NCBI GenBank assembly: GCA_031963465.1
Contig: JASSUG010000001.1
Location: forward strand, 186,001-250,000
Direction of reading: 5' to 3'
Source: Mycoavidus cysteinexigens_B
GTDB lineage: Bacteria > Pseudomonadota > Gammaproteobacteria > Burkholderiales > Burkholderiaceae
DNA: 64,000 nucleotides
Part shown: in pieces, positions 46,466-54,558 of the stretch
How positions within the stretch are numbered: the first letter of the stretch is position 1
Layout: each line of letters starts with the position of its first letter
Program-made: the position numbers and the translations under genes
The notes under the pieces: generated by a model
Database searches by the model: none
Told to the model about the DNA's origin: nothing
The model's input: the letters and a program-made list of their open reading frames with translations, nothing else

Positions 46466-47110
46466 ATGAAAAAAATTGTGATTCTAATTTCCGGGCGCGG
46501 CAGCAATATGGAAGCGATTGTGCGTGCCTGTGAAGCGCAGCGTTGGCCTGCACGCGTTGCGGCTGTGATTGCAAATCGGGCTGATGCAACAGGTCTGACC
46601 TTCGCGCGCTCGCAAGGGATTGCGACGGTGACCGTTGATGCAAAGACGTATCCTGAGCGAGCATTGTTTGAAGCAGCGCTGGCTGAAGCAATTGATTCAT
46701 TTACGCCAGATTTAATTGTATTAGCGGGCTTTATGCGGGTCTTAACAGCCGCTTTCGTTGAGCGTTACGTAAACCGCATACTGAACGTCCATCCCTCATT
46801 GTTGCCGAGCTTTCGTGGCTTAAACACGCATCAGCGCGCGTTAGATTCCGGTGTCAAAATCCATGGCGCGACGGTCCATTTCGTTAACTCAGAACTCGAT
46901 GGCGGGCCGATTATTGCCCAGTCCGCCGTACCTGTAATGGCGGCTGATGACGAGACAACCCTCGCCGCACGCGTCTTGGCGAGCGAACACATCCTCTATC
47001 CGCGCGTCGTACGCTGGTTTGTCGAAGACCGGCTGACGCTTGATGGCGCGCGCGTGAGATTGATACCACCTGACCCCCAATGGCTGATTGCCCCCGAAGG
47101 CTCAATATGA
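46466..47110 (+). CDS. purN: Phosphoribosylglycinamide formyltransferase PurN
   Basis: Transfers a formyl group from 10-formyl-THF to GAR in purine synthesis. The 214-residue product has IVILISGRGSNMEAIV at the GAR-phosphate site, LAGFMRVL, and the catalytic region NVHPSLLPSFRG with the ALDSGVKIHGATVHFV block that holds the active-site Asn-His-Asp set. It diverges from ribF across a 283-bp gap in which I see no gene. Its stop overlaps the next gene by 4 bp. Confidence 0.95.
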   Translation: MKKIVILISGRGSNMEAIVRACEAQRWPARVAAVIANRADATGLTFARSQGIATVTVDAKTYPERALFEAALAEAIDSFTPDLIVLAGFMRVLTAAFVERYVNRILNVHPSLLPSFRGLNTHQRALDSGVKIHGATVHFVNSELDGGPIIAQSAVPVMAADDETTLAARVLASEHILYPRVVRWFVEDRLTLDGARVRLIPPDPQWLIAPEGSI

Positions 47111-48387
47111 GAAAACTTCCTCCTTGGCTGATTGATCAAAGCGAAACATTGCTCAATGAGTTATTGAAATTTACCGGCCCGGCAGATGTCGTCACCAGCC
47201 GTTTTTTCCGCTCCCAGCCAAAGCTGGGCCATGCTGAACGTGGCTTTATTGCTGAAGCGGTGTTTGCAGTCTTGCGCCGCAAGCTTGAATTTGCGCATTT
47301 GGCTGAAAGCGGCAGCAACCGGCCTACTCGGCGGCTTGCGCTGCTTGGGCTGATGCAAACCGTGGGACGGCAAACCCTGCTGCCTTCTGTCTCTGCTGCT
47401 GAGGTAGAGTGGCTTGAGCGCGTCGCAAAAATTGATCCGGCAAGCTTACCCCCACGGATTCAAATGAATTTGCCGGAGTGGCTTGAGACAGCGCTCAGTG
47501 AGCAACTTGCCGGCAAAGGTTTTAGCGCCGATGAATACAAACAATTGGCCACCGTGCTCAACTACCCCGCGACGCTCGATTTGCGGGTCAATCCCCTCAA
47601 AGCAAGCCGTGATGAAGTGATTGCTCTGCTGGCTGAAGCTGGCATAGAAGCACAGGCGACCCCATTTGCGCCGTTTGGCGTGCGCGTGACAGGTAAACCC
47701 GCGTTAAACCGTCTGCTCGCTTTTGAGCAAGGCCACTTTGAAGTGCAAGATGAAGGCAGTCAGTTACTGTGCCATCTGGTCGCGCCTAAACGAGGTGAGA
47801 TGGTGGTGGATTTTTGTGCGGGAGCGGGTGGCAAAACACTGGCGCTAGGAGCGCTGATGCGCTCTACCGGGCGTTTGTATGCCTTTGATGTGGCCGATAG
47901 GCGCCTGGCCAAACTCAAGCCCCGGCTGGCAAAAAGCGGTCTATCTAATGTCCACCCTGTGCTTCTAGATAGCGAGCACGATAGCAAGATCAAACGCCTT
48001 GCTGGCAAGATTGATCGGGTTTTGATTGATGCGCCATGCAGTGGTTTAGGCACGCTACGCCGTAATCCTGACCTTAAGTGGCGACACACGCCTGCGTCAG
48101 TGGCTGAACTGGCGCTTAAGCAAGCCTCAATTCTGGTGAGCGCGGCACGTCTGGTTAAGCCGGGTGGACGCTTGATTTATGCAACCTGCAGCTTACTTGC
48201 GGCAGAAAATGAAGCCGTGGTTGAAGCTTTTATGGCAGCGCATCCGGGGTTTGACTTAATCCCCGCTAATGGAGTGCTTGCCGGACAGCATATCGACCTT
48301 GATACCGGGGATTATTTATCGCTGTGGCCGCACCGGCATATGACCGATGGCTTTTTTGCCGCGGTGCTTGAGCGGCGGGTTGAATAA
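47107..48387 (+). CDS. RNA m5C methyltransferase, RsmB/NOP2/Sun family
   Basis: Product of 426 residues with an N-terminal NusB-like helical domain and a SAM-dependent methyltransferase. Visible parts are VVDFCAGAGGKTLALG (SAM loop), DAPCSGLGTLRRNPDLKW (motif IV, cysteine that releases product) and YATCSLLAAENE (motif VI, catalytic cysteine). It methylates cytosine C5 in RNA; 16S C967 (RsmB) is likely, but closely related enzymes have other sites, so no symbol is given. The ATG at 47107 overlaps the purN stop by 4 bp. Confidence 0.88.
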   Translation: MRKLPPWLIDQSETLLNELLKFTGPADVVTSRFFRSQPKLGHAERGFIAEAVFAVLRRKLEFAHLAESGSNRPTRRLALLGLMQTVGRQTLLPSVSAAEVEWLERVAKIDPASLPPRIQMNLPEWLETALSEQLAGKGFSADEYKQLATVLNYPATLDLRVNPLKASRDEVIALLAEAGIEAQATPFAPFGVRVTGKPALNRLLAFEQGHFEVQDEGSQLLCHLVAPKRGEMVVDFCAGAGGKTLALGALMRSTGRLYAFDVADRRLAKLKPRLAKSGLSNVHPVLLDSEHDSKIKRLAGKIDRVLIDAPCSGLGTLRRNPDLKWRHTPASVAELALKQASILVSAARLVKPGGRLIYATCSLLAAENEAVVEAFMAAHPGFDLIPANGVLAGQHIDLDTGDYLSLWPHRHMTDGFFAAVLERRVE

Positions 48388-48388
48388 A

Positions 48389-48430
48389 AGGTCATCTCGA
48401 GCTTAAATTTATCTTGGTAGATCTCCCCCG
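48389..48430 (-). pseudogene. Fragment resembling the DUF4143 ATPase C-terminus
   Basis: On the minus strand this short stretch reads IYQDKFKLEMTFY. The intact ATPase gene beside it has ICQDDFKLGIVFY near its C-terminus, 8 matches in 13 residues, and the DNA also matches (CGAGCTTAAA then ATCTTGG). No other part of a second copy is found between here and 48493. It is probably a scrap of a lost paralog, but the match is short. Confidence 0.35.
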
Positions 48431-48493
48431 AACCCTGTGTATCGGGGGCCTTCTGTATCTGGTTGACTGATGTAGCGCGTGAGAAAGCCGTGC

Positions 48494-49735
48494 TTATCCC
48501 CAAAGGCAGGATATAGGTGCGGCGAATAGACGATCCCCAAACGGAACGATGTTCTCCCCGTTATAAAAAACAATCCCGAGCTTAAAGTCATCTTGGCAGA
48601 TATGAGCTAGCTTGCGCAGCCCTTTGAAATCACTGGCAGAGATCGAAGCGGATGCCTTAATTTCGATACCAAGCACGGCGCCTACTTCGTTTTCAACCAC
48701 CAGATCTACTTCATCTTGCTCTTTATCTCGATAGTGGTAGAGCGTATATGTTTCATCGCCCCATGTGATCTGCTTCATTATTTCAGAGACAATGAAAGTC
48801 TCAAGGAGCGGACCGAATAGAGTACGGTTTTCTGCAATTCGTTCAGGTGTTGCACCTAGCATACTGGCCAGTAATCCGGCATCAAAAAAATGTAGCTTGG
48901 GCGTCTTGATAACTCGTTTAAGCTGATTGCGGAACCAAGGTTTGAGGCGATAAACAAGAAATAATTGTTCGAAAACAGCCAAATATTTACTTGCCGTTTT
49001 GCTATCCAGGCCAAGTTGGCCGGCAATCTGAGTGAAATTAATCAATTGCCCGGAGTGGTGGGCGAGAATTTGTAGCAAACGCGGTAAAAGGTCAAATTTC
49101 TCAACCTTTGCGACGTCTCGCACATCGCGCTGCAAGAGCGCATACAAGTAATCACGCCGCCATGCTTGGCGCCGTTTTGGATCTTGACGCACAAACATTT
49201 CTGGATAACCGCCAGTCAACACGGTTTGCACAAGTGCATGATCGATCATGATTTCTGCTGGCGGCACCAGGGCGCCGGCAAATGCATGAGCTAGGAATGC
49301 TGGCTTTTTACTGTTGATTTCAGCGAGAGAAAGGGGCAATAGTTGCACGATTTCCATGCGTCCAGCTAAACTCTCTGATACTGCCGGCAGAGTGAGTATA
49401 TTGGCTGAGCCAGTGAGCAGAAAGCGCCCGGGCCGACGATCATCATCAACCGCCTTTTTGATTGCGCGTAACAGCTCGGGAGCCCGCTGTACTTCATCGA
49501 TGATGGCATAATCCAACTGGCGCACAAATCCGCTTGGGTCGCTGCGAACCGCAGCCAGCACTGTGTCATCGTCCAGCGTAATGTAGACATGGCTGGTGCT
49601 GGCAAACTGGCGAACTAAGGTGGTTTTGCCGCACTGACGCGGGCCGTTGACCATCACCACTGGGGTGTCTTTAAGCGCCGTGAGGATGCGTTCAATGGCA
49701 AACCGCGGAAAAAGGGTTAAATGAGTCCCGGCCAT
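48494..49735 (-). CDS. AAA-type ATPase with DUF4143 domain
   Basis: Product of 413 residues of the AAA_14/DUF4143 group, widespread in bacterial accessory regions. The ATPase has Walker A VNGPRQCGKTTLVRQF, Walker B YAIIDEVQRAPEL, and the sensor FLLTGSANIL. The C-terminal half has a winged-helix-like part (FTQIAGQLGLDSKTASKYL) and a nuclease-like fold with DEVDLVVENEVGAVLGIEIKA, a D-(E/Q)xK pattern of PD-(D/E)XK enzymes. Physiological role is unknown. A fourfold 22-bp repeat lies just upstream of its start. Confidence 0.85.
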   Translation of the reverse strand: MAGTHLTLFPRFAIERILTALKDTPVVMVNGPRQCGKTTLVRQFASTSHVYITLDDDTVLAAVRSDPSGFVRQLDYAIIDEVQRAPELLRAIKKAVDDDRRPGRFLLTGSANILTLPAVSESLAGRMEIVQLLPLSLAEINSKKPAFLAHAFAGALVPPAEIMIDHALVQTVLTGGYPEMFVRQDPKRRQAWRRDYLYALLQRDVRDVAKVEKFDLLPRLLQILAHHSGQLINFTQIAGQLGLDSKTASKYLAVFEQLFLVYRLKPWFRNQLKRVIKTPKLHFFDAGLLASMLGATPERIAENRTLFGPLLETFIVSEIMKQITWGDETYTLYHYRDKEQDEVDLVVENEVGAVLGIEIKASASISASDFKGLRKLAHICQDDFKLGIVFYNGENIVPFGDRLFAAPISCLWG

Positions 49736-49745
49736 TTCGTATTTA

Positions 49746-49835
49746 AACTCCGTCTAATATGGATTTAACTCCCGTCCAATTCGGATTATAATCCCGTCTA
49801 ATCCGGATTGAAAGCTCGTCCAATCCGGATTATAA
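49746..49835. repeat. Four imperfect tandem copies (about 22 bp) between the ATPase and PLD genes
   Basis: Copies start near 49746, 49767, 49790 and 49812. Each has the pattern AACTCCCGTC(C/T)AAT(C)CGGATT with one or two changes. They sit in the divergent gap between the DUF4143 ATPase (minus) and the PLD-family gene (plus), in the first 100 bp upstream of the ATPase ATG. Repeats in this place could bind a regulator, possibly the ATPase's own winged-helix part; this is speculation. Confidence 0.6.
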
Positions 49836-49852
49836 ACCCCTGTGATCGAATC

Positions 49853-50425
49853 ATGAAGGCTCTTTTTAGTTTAAGTACATTGCTTGTCTTGACGGCATCG
49901 TTAGTGACTGCAAGTGATGCTCGCATATCAGTTAACTACATGCTACCTGTAGTGCTGAAGGCGCAAGGCACGGTACAAGCTGCGTTTGTGCCGCGCGATA
50001 ATGTTGAGGGATTAATCGTGGCGGCTGTGCGGGGCGCGCGCAAACAAGTTCTGATACAGGCTTATTTGCTGTCAAATAAACGCATTATTTACGCCTTGCT
50101 TAAGGCTCATGCGCGCGGCGTCGATGTGCGCATATTAGTGGATGCCGCGAAGCTCGAAGAAGCACGCGATTCACGTGTATCAGCGCTGGCTCAGGCGGGT
50201 ATTTGGGTTCGTCGTGAAGTGAAATATCGTAATGCTCATAACAAAGTTATTGTCATCGACGCTAACAGCGCGCATCCGGTGCTGATTACAGGTAGTTTTA
50301 ATTTTACGTATACGGCGCAGCAAAAAAATGCAGAGAATATGTTGATTATTCGGGATTTTCCAGCGCTTACGCGTGAATATGCCAAAAATTGGCAACGTCA
50401 TGCGGATGAGGCTGTGCGGTACTAA
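49853..50425 (+). CDS. Secreted PLD-family nuclease/phospholipase (single HKD motif)
   Basis: Product of 190 residues with an N-terminal signal peptide (MKALFSLSTLLVLTASLVTA). It has one HKD motif: His129, Lys131 and Asp136 in AHNKVIVIDAN, followed by LITGSFNFTYTAQQKNAENML. Single-HKD enzymes of this size act as dimers and resemble the Nuc endonuclease of conjugative plasmids. The ATG at 49853 is chosen because it starts the signal peptide; the frame is open 45 bp further upstream. The last 60 bp are repeated at 51744-51810. Confidence 0.82.
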   Translation: MKALFSLSTLLVLTASLVTASDARISVNYMLPVVLKAQGTVQAAFVPRDNVEGLIVAAVRGARKQVLIQAYLLSNKRIIYALLKAHARGVDVRILVDAAKLEEARDSRVSALAQAGIWVRREVKYRNAHNKVIVIDANSAHPVLITGSFNFTYTAQQKNAENMLIIRDFPALTREYAKNWQRHADEAVRY

Positions 50426-50516
50426 TTTTGAGACACATGGGCATGGTCAAGCGGGCAGAATATAAGCGCCGAAAAGCAGAGGTGGCTATGGCCGTGAGGA
50501 AAACGCAAAAGAGGAA

Positions 50517-50726
50517 ATGATGGCACTTACACGAGATTTTAAAGAGACGGTTGTAGCCCGTCTCCAGCGAGACCCCGATTTCACCAAAGCCCTTTTTGAT
50601 GAGGCGGCAACATTATTTTTAAATGGCGAAGCAGACGCAGCAAAGCTTATGCTGCGCGATTTAGTGAATGCCACCATTGGTTCAGTATCCATAACCCACC
50701 CAAAAACCGGACAATTTACGTGCTAA
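50517..50726 (+). pseudogene. Truncated antitoxin-like regulator (addiction-module antidote type)
   Basis: Reads MALTRDFKETVVARLQRD, then FTKALFDEAATLFLNGEADAAKLMLRDLVNATIG, the opening of a common proteobacterial antitoxin-type regulator of about 95-100 residues. After NATIG the frame leaves the family (SVSITHPKTGQFTC) and stops, so the helix-turn-helix half is gone. An 11-bp sequence ACCGGACAATT occurs twice across the break (at about 50705 and 50731), which may mark a rearrangement. No toxin gene is recognisable upstream. The remaining sequence to 50960 shows no gene. Confidence 0.6.
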
Positions 50727-50960
50727 GGACCGGACAATTCATTCACTCCCACAGGTATGGCTGAAAGCACTTGCGCATCCTTTGCAATTAGTTTATATTT
50801 CATCCAATTGATTTAATTTAAGGATTGAACTCTGATTACCATTGCACTGGTAGTTACTCAGAACCTTGCTATTCAGAGCGCTGATTTTGCCAATGGGCAA
50901 TAACCAAGGATTCTCAGTATTGCATATCGTAGTCAATTAGGCTGCATTTGAAAGCTAATT

Positions 50961-51176
50961 ATGCTTCAACTTATATCTCAAACTCTTTTTGGTGAATATC
51001 GTCGCCATGTTTTAGGCTTGCTTTTACTGCGTTCGGAGCAGTCCTATCATGTTCGGGAAATTTCGTGTCTTACAGGTACTGCGGCGGGTACGCTTCACAA
51101 AGATCGGAAAAATTTCCTTATTGAAAGCATAGTAGGCGGCCAGCCGGACGCCAGGCGTTCGGAAGAAACAAAATAG
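50961..51176 (+). pseudogene. Truncated copy of the wHTH-nucleotidyltransferase regulator
   Basis: Residues 1-47 match the intact gene at 51865-52470 (MLQLISQTLFGEYRRHVLGL against MLQLISQTLFGEYRRRVLGL, ending GTLHK). At about 51102 the match stops and a 128-bp repeat begins 25 bp later, so the frame runs out in repeat sequence. The match also covers some 45 bp upstream of the ATG. This is a duplicated regulator cut off by a rearrangement or insertion at the repeat. Confidence 0.75.
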
Positions 51177-51254
51177 CTTCAATTTATTTTTACGATTCCG
51201 AAATAGACGAAAAATAATTCTTATTTATCAAGCACTTAAATTTGTTTCTTAAGA
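51127..51254. repeat. 128-bp repeat, single copy
   Basis: Begins GCATAGTAGGCGGCC and ends TTTGTTTCTTAAGA. By eye it is identical to the units at 54687-54814 and 58175-58558. It contains a short G+C-rich hairpin (CCGGACG/CGTTCGG) near its left end and an AT-rich remainder. It lies at the break of the truncated regulator copy, so it may have moved in there. Confidence 0.85.
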
Positions 51255-51264
51255 GCTCATTGAA

Positions 51265-51516
51265 ATGGCACTAAAATTTCTAACTCCTTTACAGCAGGCT
51301 ACCGGCCTGTTGAAGAATCAAAATTTTTGGCAACTTAGCCTACCCGATGTAGCACAGTCCATACGTAATCATGGTGTGGCGATGACCTCAGGTTCTGTAT
51401 TCGGATATTTCCTGGACCATAAAGGAATACTTACGCTTATCTTGGCTATATATGGGCTTACAATGATTTACATTGGAAGTTTAAAGTGGCTCAGCTTAAA
51501 AGGAGAGGACAGATGA
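51265..51516 (+). CDS. Small membrane-protein candidate (83 residues)
   Basis: I do not recognise this protein. It has a soluble first half (MALKFLTPLQQATGLLKNQ) and one strong hydrophobic segment (GILTLILAIYGLTMIYIGSL) ending in a short basic and acidic tail. It starts 11 bp after the 128-bp repeat. Its stop overlaps the start of a second small frame by 4 bp (ATGA) with AGGAGAGG in front, which is a real-gene pattern. A holin-like or toxin-like membrane peptide is possible; this is inference. Confidence 0.5.
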   Translation: MALKFLTPLQQATGLLKNQNFWQLSLPDVAQSIRNHGVAMTSGSVFGYFLDHKGILTLILAIYGLTMIYIGSLKWLSLKGEDR

Positions 51517-51620
51517 TTATTGTATATGCCACGATGGCAGTTATGCTATCTCTTGCTGTTTCTGTTGCGCTGTACGCTAAAAAGCAATACGACCAGCAAG
51601 ATCCTAAAAACCGATCCTAA
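51513..51620 (+). CDS. Very small membrane peptide (35 residues), coupled to the preceding gene
   Basis: Reads MIIVYATMAVMLSLAVSVAL then YAKKQYDQQDPKNRS, a single membrane helix with a charged cytoplasmic tail. It overlaps the preceding 83-residue frame by 4 bp and has AGGAGAGG 6-13 bp upstream of the ATG. No family is recognised. The pairing suggests a two-subunit membrane system, but short reading frames can arise by chance. Confidence 0.45.
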   Translation: MIIVYATMAVMLSLAVSVALYAKKQYDQQDPKNRS

Positions 51621-51743
51621 CATTTAAACTCAGTATAAAGTCACGCCTATGCCGAACGCATAAGCCTGCTTTGTACAGCCTTTTCAATGCTAAAAAAATG
51701 GCCGTGCGCGCTCATTTCATAGCAATTTAATTAGCGACTCATC

Positions 51744-51810
51744 CAGCGCTTGCGCGTGAATATGCCAAAAATTGGCAACGTCATGCCGATTAAGCTATGA
51801 GGTACTAATA
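51744..51810 (+). pseudogene. Duplicated 3' tail of the PLD-family gene
   Basis: CCAGCGCTT, then GCGTGAATATGCCAAAAATT and GGCAACGTCATGC repeat the end of the PLD gene (50360-50426) with a few changes, one of which makes an early stop. It is followed within 15 bp by the second copy of the regulator's upstream region (from about 51821). The 244-bp gap from 51621 to 51864 holds only this scrap and the regulator's leader. Confidence 0.8.
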
Positions 51811-51864
51811 ATGGATTTTTAGTATTGCATATCGTAGTCAATTAGGCTGCATTTGAAGCTAATT

Positions 51865-52470
51865 ATGCTTCAACTTATATCTCAAACTCTTTTTGGTGAA
51901 TATCGTCGCCGTGTTTTAGGCTTGCTTTTACTGCATCCGGACCAGTCTTATCATGTTAGGGAAATTGCGCGTCTTACGGGGACTGTGGCGGGTACGCTTC
52001 ACAAAGAACTGAACAAATTGGCAAGTGCAGGTATTTTGCTGCGTCAGCAGCGTGGCAATCAACTTGTCTATAGCGCTAATCAGGCTAACCCTATCTATGG
52101 CGAGCTAGCCGCTATTATGCGTAAGACCTCTGGGATCGCGCATGTAATTGCACAAGCGCTGATGCCAGCGGCGGCACAAATCGCCATTGCTTTTGTGTTC
52201 GATTCCATTGCAAGGGCGCAAGAGAACGAGAATAGTGATGTGGATGTAATGATAATTGGCGCCCTTGGTTTTGCGGACGTTGTTCGGTTGCTATATCCGG
52301 TGCAAGCGACTATAGGGCGGGAGATCAATCCAAAGGTATTTACAGTAAAAGAGTGGAGAACCAGAATGGAAGCAGGTGACTCATTCGTACAAGATGTCGT
52401 AAATAAACCTCAAATTTTTCTGATTGGTGATGACAGTGACTTTGCAAAATTTAGTCGGGAGAATGTTTGA
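51865..52470 (+). CDS. Winged-helix regulator fused to a nucleotidyltransferase (MNT-type) domain
   Basis: Product of 201 residues. The N-terminal half is a winged helix-turn-helix (QSYHVREIARLTGTVAGTLHK, then LRQQRGNQLVYSAN). The C-terminal half is a minimal nucleotidyltransferase, with FDSIARAQENENSDVDVMII where relatives have FGS...SDxDL. The first glycine of the GS motif is Asp here, so catalysis may be lost. Such genes usually pair with a HEPN-domain gene, whose broken remains follow with a 1-bp overlap. It starts at the ATG at 51865; a TTG 12 bp upstream is less likely. Confidence 0.8.
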   Translation: MLQLISQTLFGEYRRRVLGLLLLHPDQSYHVREIARLTGTVAGTLHKELNKLASAGILLRQQRGNQLVYSANQANPIYGELAAIMRKTSGIAHVIAQALMPAAAQIAIAFVFDSIARAQENENSDVDVMIIGALGFADVVRLLYPVQATIGREINPKVFTVKEWRTRMEAGDSFVQDVVNKPQIFLIGDDSDFAKFSRENV

Positions 52471-52677
52471 TGTCATTGAGCCAAATCGGCCAATAGTACT
52501 TAATTATTGGCTGCGGCTAAGCGCAATTTAGCGGACTCTGAACTCGTAGAGCTAAGCGAGGAAAATCGGTTTGATACAGCGTATAAAACTGTGATGCAAC
52601 AGGCGATATTAGCGCTTCATGCCAATGGCTATCGTACGTTGACAAGCAAGCCGCTTACTATACTTCTAAAAGCTTGA
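52470..52677 (+). pseudogene. Broken HEPN-domain partner of the nucleotidyltransferase
   Basis: It begins MSLSQIGQ, overlapping the regulator stop (TGATG), then hits a stop at 52494. In another frame from 52504 it reads LLAAAKRNLADSELVELSEE then NRFDTAYKTVMQQAILALHA and NGYRTLTSKP, clearly the body of the HEPN partner found with such nucleotidyltransferases. The remaining part is missing; unrelated sequence and an IS element follow at 52693. So it carries an internal deletion or frameshift and has lost its 3' end. Confidence 0.8.
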
Positions 52678-52692
52678 TTTTCGGGCTGGAAC

Positions 52693-54470
52693 CCTACATT
52701 CCGCTACCTCTGTGCTCAATCTGATAGATTTTGCAAGCAGTATCGCCAAACAACCGCACGATCCTGATTCTGAGGTCATTGAGGTTAGAGACGGTTTCGT
52801 GAATCAATGCCCGTTCATGATCGAAGATACGCACAAACGCAATTCCTTCCATCAATTGAAATATCCATCTCAAGGTAGGCGTGCTGGTGGGTTTGCCCAG
52901 TTGATTGGGCAGGGTGTGGGCGCCGGCCTTGAGTTTGGCTCGCACCTGAAACTGCGCGAGGTTGTAGACCATCAGGCATAAAGTCATGACCATCATCAAT
53001 GCGGCGATACGCTGTGGCGACTTCAAAAAAAGCGTATCAGCCAAGAAGTCTGGATTTTTCAAAAAGCGGAAGCCGTTCTCAACCGTTTGCTGGGCTTTGT
53101 AGTCGGCGAGAATGCGCTGGTCGGGGTAAGCCTGTTTGTCACCATCGTTGGTGGCTAGAATGAACCGCCCTTTGGTTTGCAGTTGCCCCTGGATCGCTTC
53201 GTCATTGCGCTGGATCTGAACTTGGATTTGATAACCTACGCATTGTTTTGTTTCCCCCTTCCTGGGACGACCTATTTTCCCATGTTTTTCTACCGGCACA
53301 ACAGACGGAGTCAGTATGAATAGGGGATGCGCCTTCTGGTGTCGCCTGAATGCTTTGTGCGCATCAGTCTCACATGCAAACAGCTCGGCGCTGAATGCTT
53401 TCATCTCTTTTTGCAGCGCTTCTTCTTGTCTGGCAATGCGCTTTTGGAGGGTCTGTGCTTCTCGTTTGTACGCCTGTTCCGAGAAGACGAGCAGCCAGCG
53501 CTGCTCGATGCCTGCATAGTTGATATCGAACGATGCATGCCGATAGCCGTCTTCCTGCGGGCTCCAGGCTATTTCCTGTGCCGGTCTGCTCACTAATTGC
53601 CTAGCCTCCTGGATCGTTTCCGGCACGCGCGATACCCAGACGGTGTGTTCCATTTTCTTGAGGTTCTCTGCTGTGTAGAGCGCCGAATCGGCAATCCAGC
53701 GCAGGGCGCGAGTGCAATCAATTTCTTTGCGAAATGCATTGATACGCTCAATCGTTTCCGGCAACACCGTCTTGTCCGAAGCGTTGCCATTACAAGGCAT
53801 CATCCATAAGGGAATGCCTGAGCCGCCTGCTACCGCCAACGACAACACGACTTGCTTTAGATCCGGACGACGGTCTTTGGAGTACCCATGGGTCACAGTG
53901 ATTTCAACGGGTTCGCCTGCCTCTTCTCCTTGCTCGCTACACCCGCCATCGCTGGCATAGTCGCCATGCACCGAAAAACTTGTCGTGTCCACATGCACTA
54001 ATTCGTCGAGCAAGTCATGTTCCAGAGCAATCTCAAAGGCCACTTCCCCAAAAAGCTTGCTCGGCCCATACTGTGCAATCGCGTCTAGCGCGCCCCCCAG
54101 CGCATCATCATTCAAATGCCTGGCTTCAACCCCAGGCCCCAACAAGGCTTCCACGGGTTTGCTTTCAAAAAACTGTGGCGTCAAATACAGTCGACGATTC
54201 GTAAATCCCAGGCCATTCAAAATCATCGCAACACATGATGTGCCATAGCTGACAATCCGCTCCGGATGACTACTCAAACGCTTATCTATCCTTTGTGCAA
54301 GCCGCAAATCCTGACATTGCGAGGCGACCAAACCATGATGATCTAGCACATGAGTGACGATTTCTGCTGGCCCTTTCCCCATTGTTCAACCTCCGAAAAA
54401 TCAAACGGCTATCACAACACGATCCAGAACGAAATTCAAGATTTTTGAAAGGGGGGTAGCGGAATGTAGG
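52693..54470. mobile_element. IS1634-like insertion sequence
   Basis: A 1778-bp element bounded by perfect 16-bp inverted repeats: CCTACATTCCGCTACC at 52693-52708 and its complement at 54455-54470. It holds one transposase gene on the minus strand whose stop codon lies within the left repeat. I find no target-site duplication; the flanks GGAAC and TGCCA do not match. That suggests deletion beside the element, in keeping with the truncated HEPN gene on its left. Confidence 0.85.
52694..54382 (-). CDS. Transposase, IS1634/IS4 superfamily (DDE)
   Basis: Product of 562 residues, full length for IS1634-type transposases. Family signs are an N-terminal VTHVLDHHGLVASQCQDL, the catalytic region around LVHVDTTSFSVHGDY, RWIADSALYTAENLK, and the late block DYKAQQTVENGFRFLKNPDF, which supplies the glutamate of the DDE triad, then ALMMVMTLCLMVYNLAQ. 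The frame is intact, so the element may still be active or only recently silenced. Confidence 0.9.
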   Translation of the reverse strand: MGKGPAEIVTHVLDHHGLVASQCQDLRLAQRIDKRLSSHPERIVSYGTSCVAMILNGLGFTNRRLYLTPQFFESKPVEALLGPGVEARHLNDDALGGALDAIAQYGPSKLFGEVAFEIALEHDLLDELVHVDTTSFSVHGDYASDGGCSEQGEEAGEPVEITVTHGYSKDRRPDLKQVVLSLAVAGGSGIPLWMMPCNGNASDKTVLPETIERINAFRKEIDCTRALRWIADSALYTAENLKKMEHTVWVSRVPETIQEARQLVSRPAQEIAWSPQEDGYRHASFDINYAGIEQRWLLVFSEQAYKREAQTLQKRIARQEEALQKEMKAFSAELFACETDAHKAFRRHQKAHPLFILTPSVVPVEKHGKIGRPRKGETKQCVGYQIQVQIQRNDEAIQGQLQTKGRFILATNDGDKQAYPDQRILADYKAQQTVENGFRFLKNPDFLADTLFLKSPQRIAALMMVMTLCLMVYNLAQFQVRAKLKAGAHTLPNQLGKPTSTPTLRWIFQLMEGIAFVRIFDHERALIHETVSNLNDLRIRIVRLFGDTACKIYQIEHRGSGM

Positions 54471-54558
54471 TGCCAATGATCCATTGCTTTTCAGCCAATG
54501 AAAAAACTATGTCATCATAACGCGTCAAAAATGGCTATCAGAAAACCATTGATTTATA

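Noticed and set aside
50437..50520. Short frame containing KRAEYKRRKAE, similar to a stretch of NAD synthetase
   Set aside because: The match is about nine residues and no other part of that enzyme is present; chance is likely.
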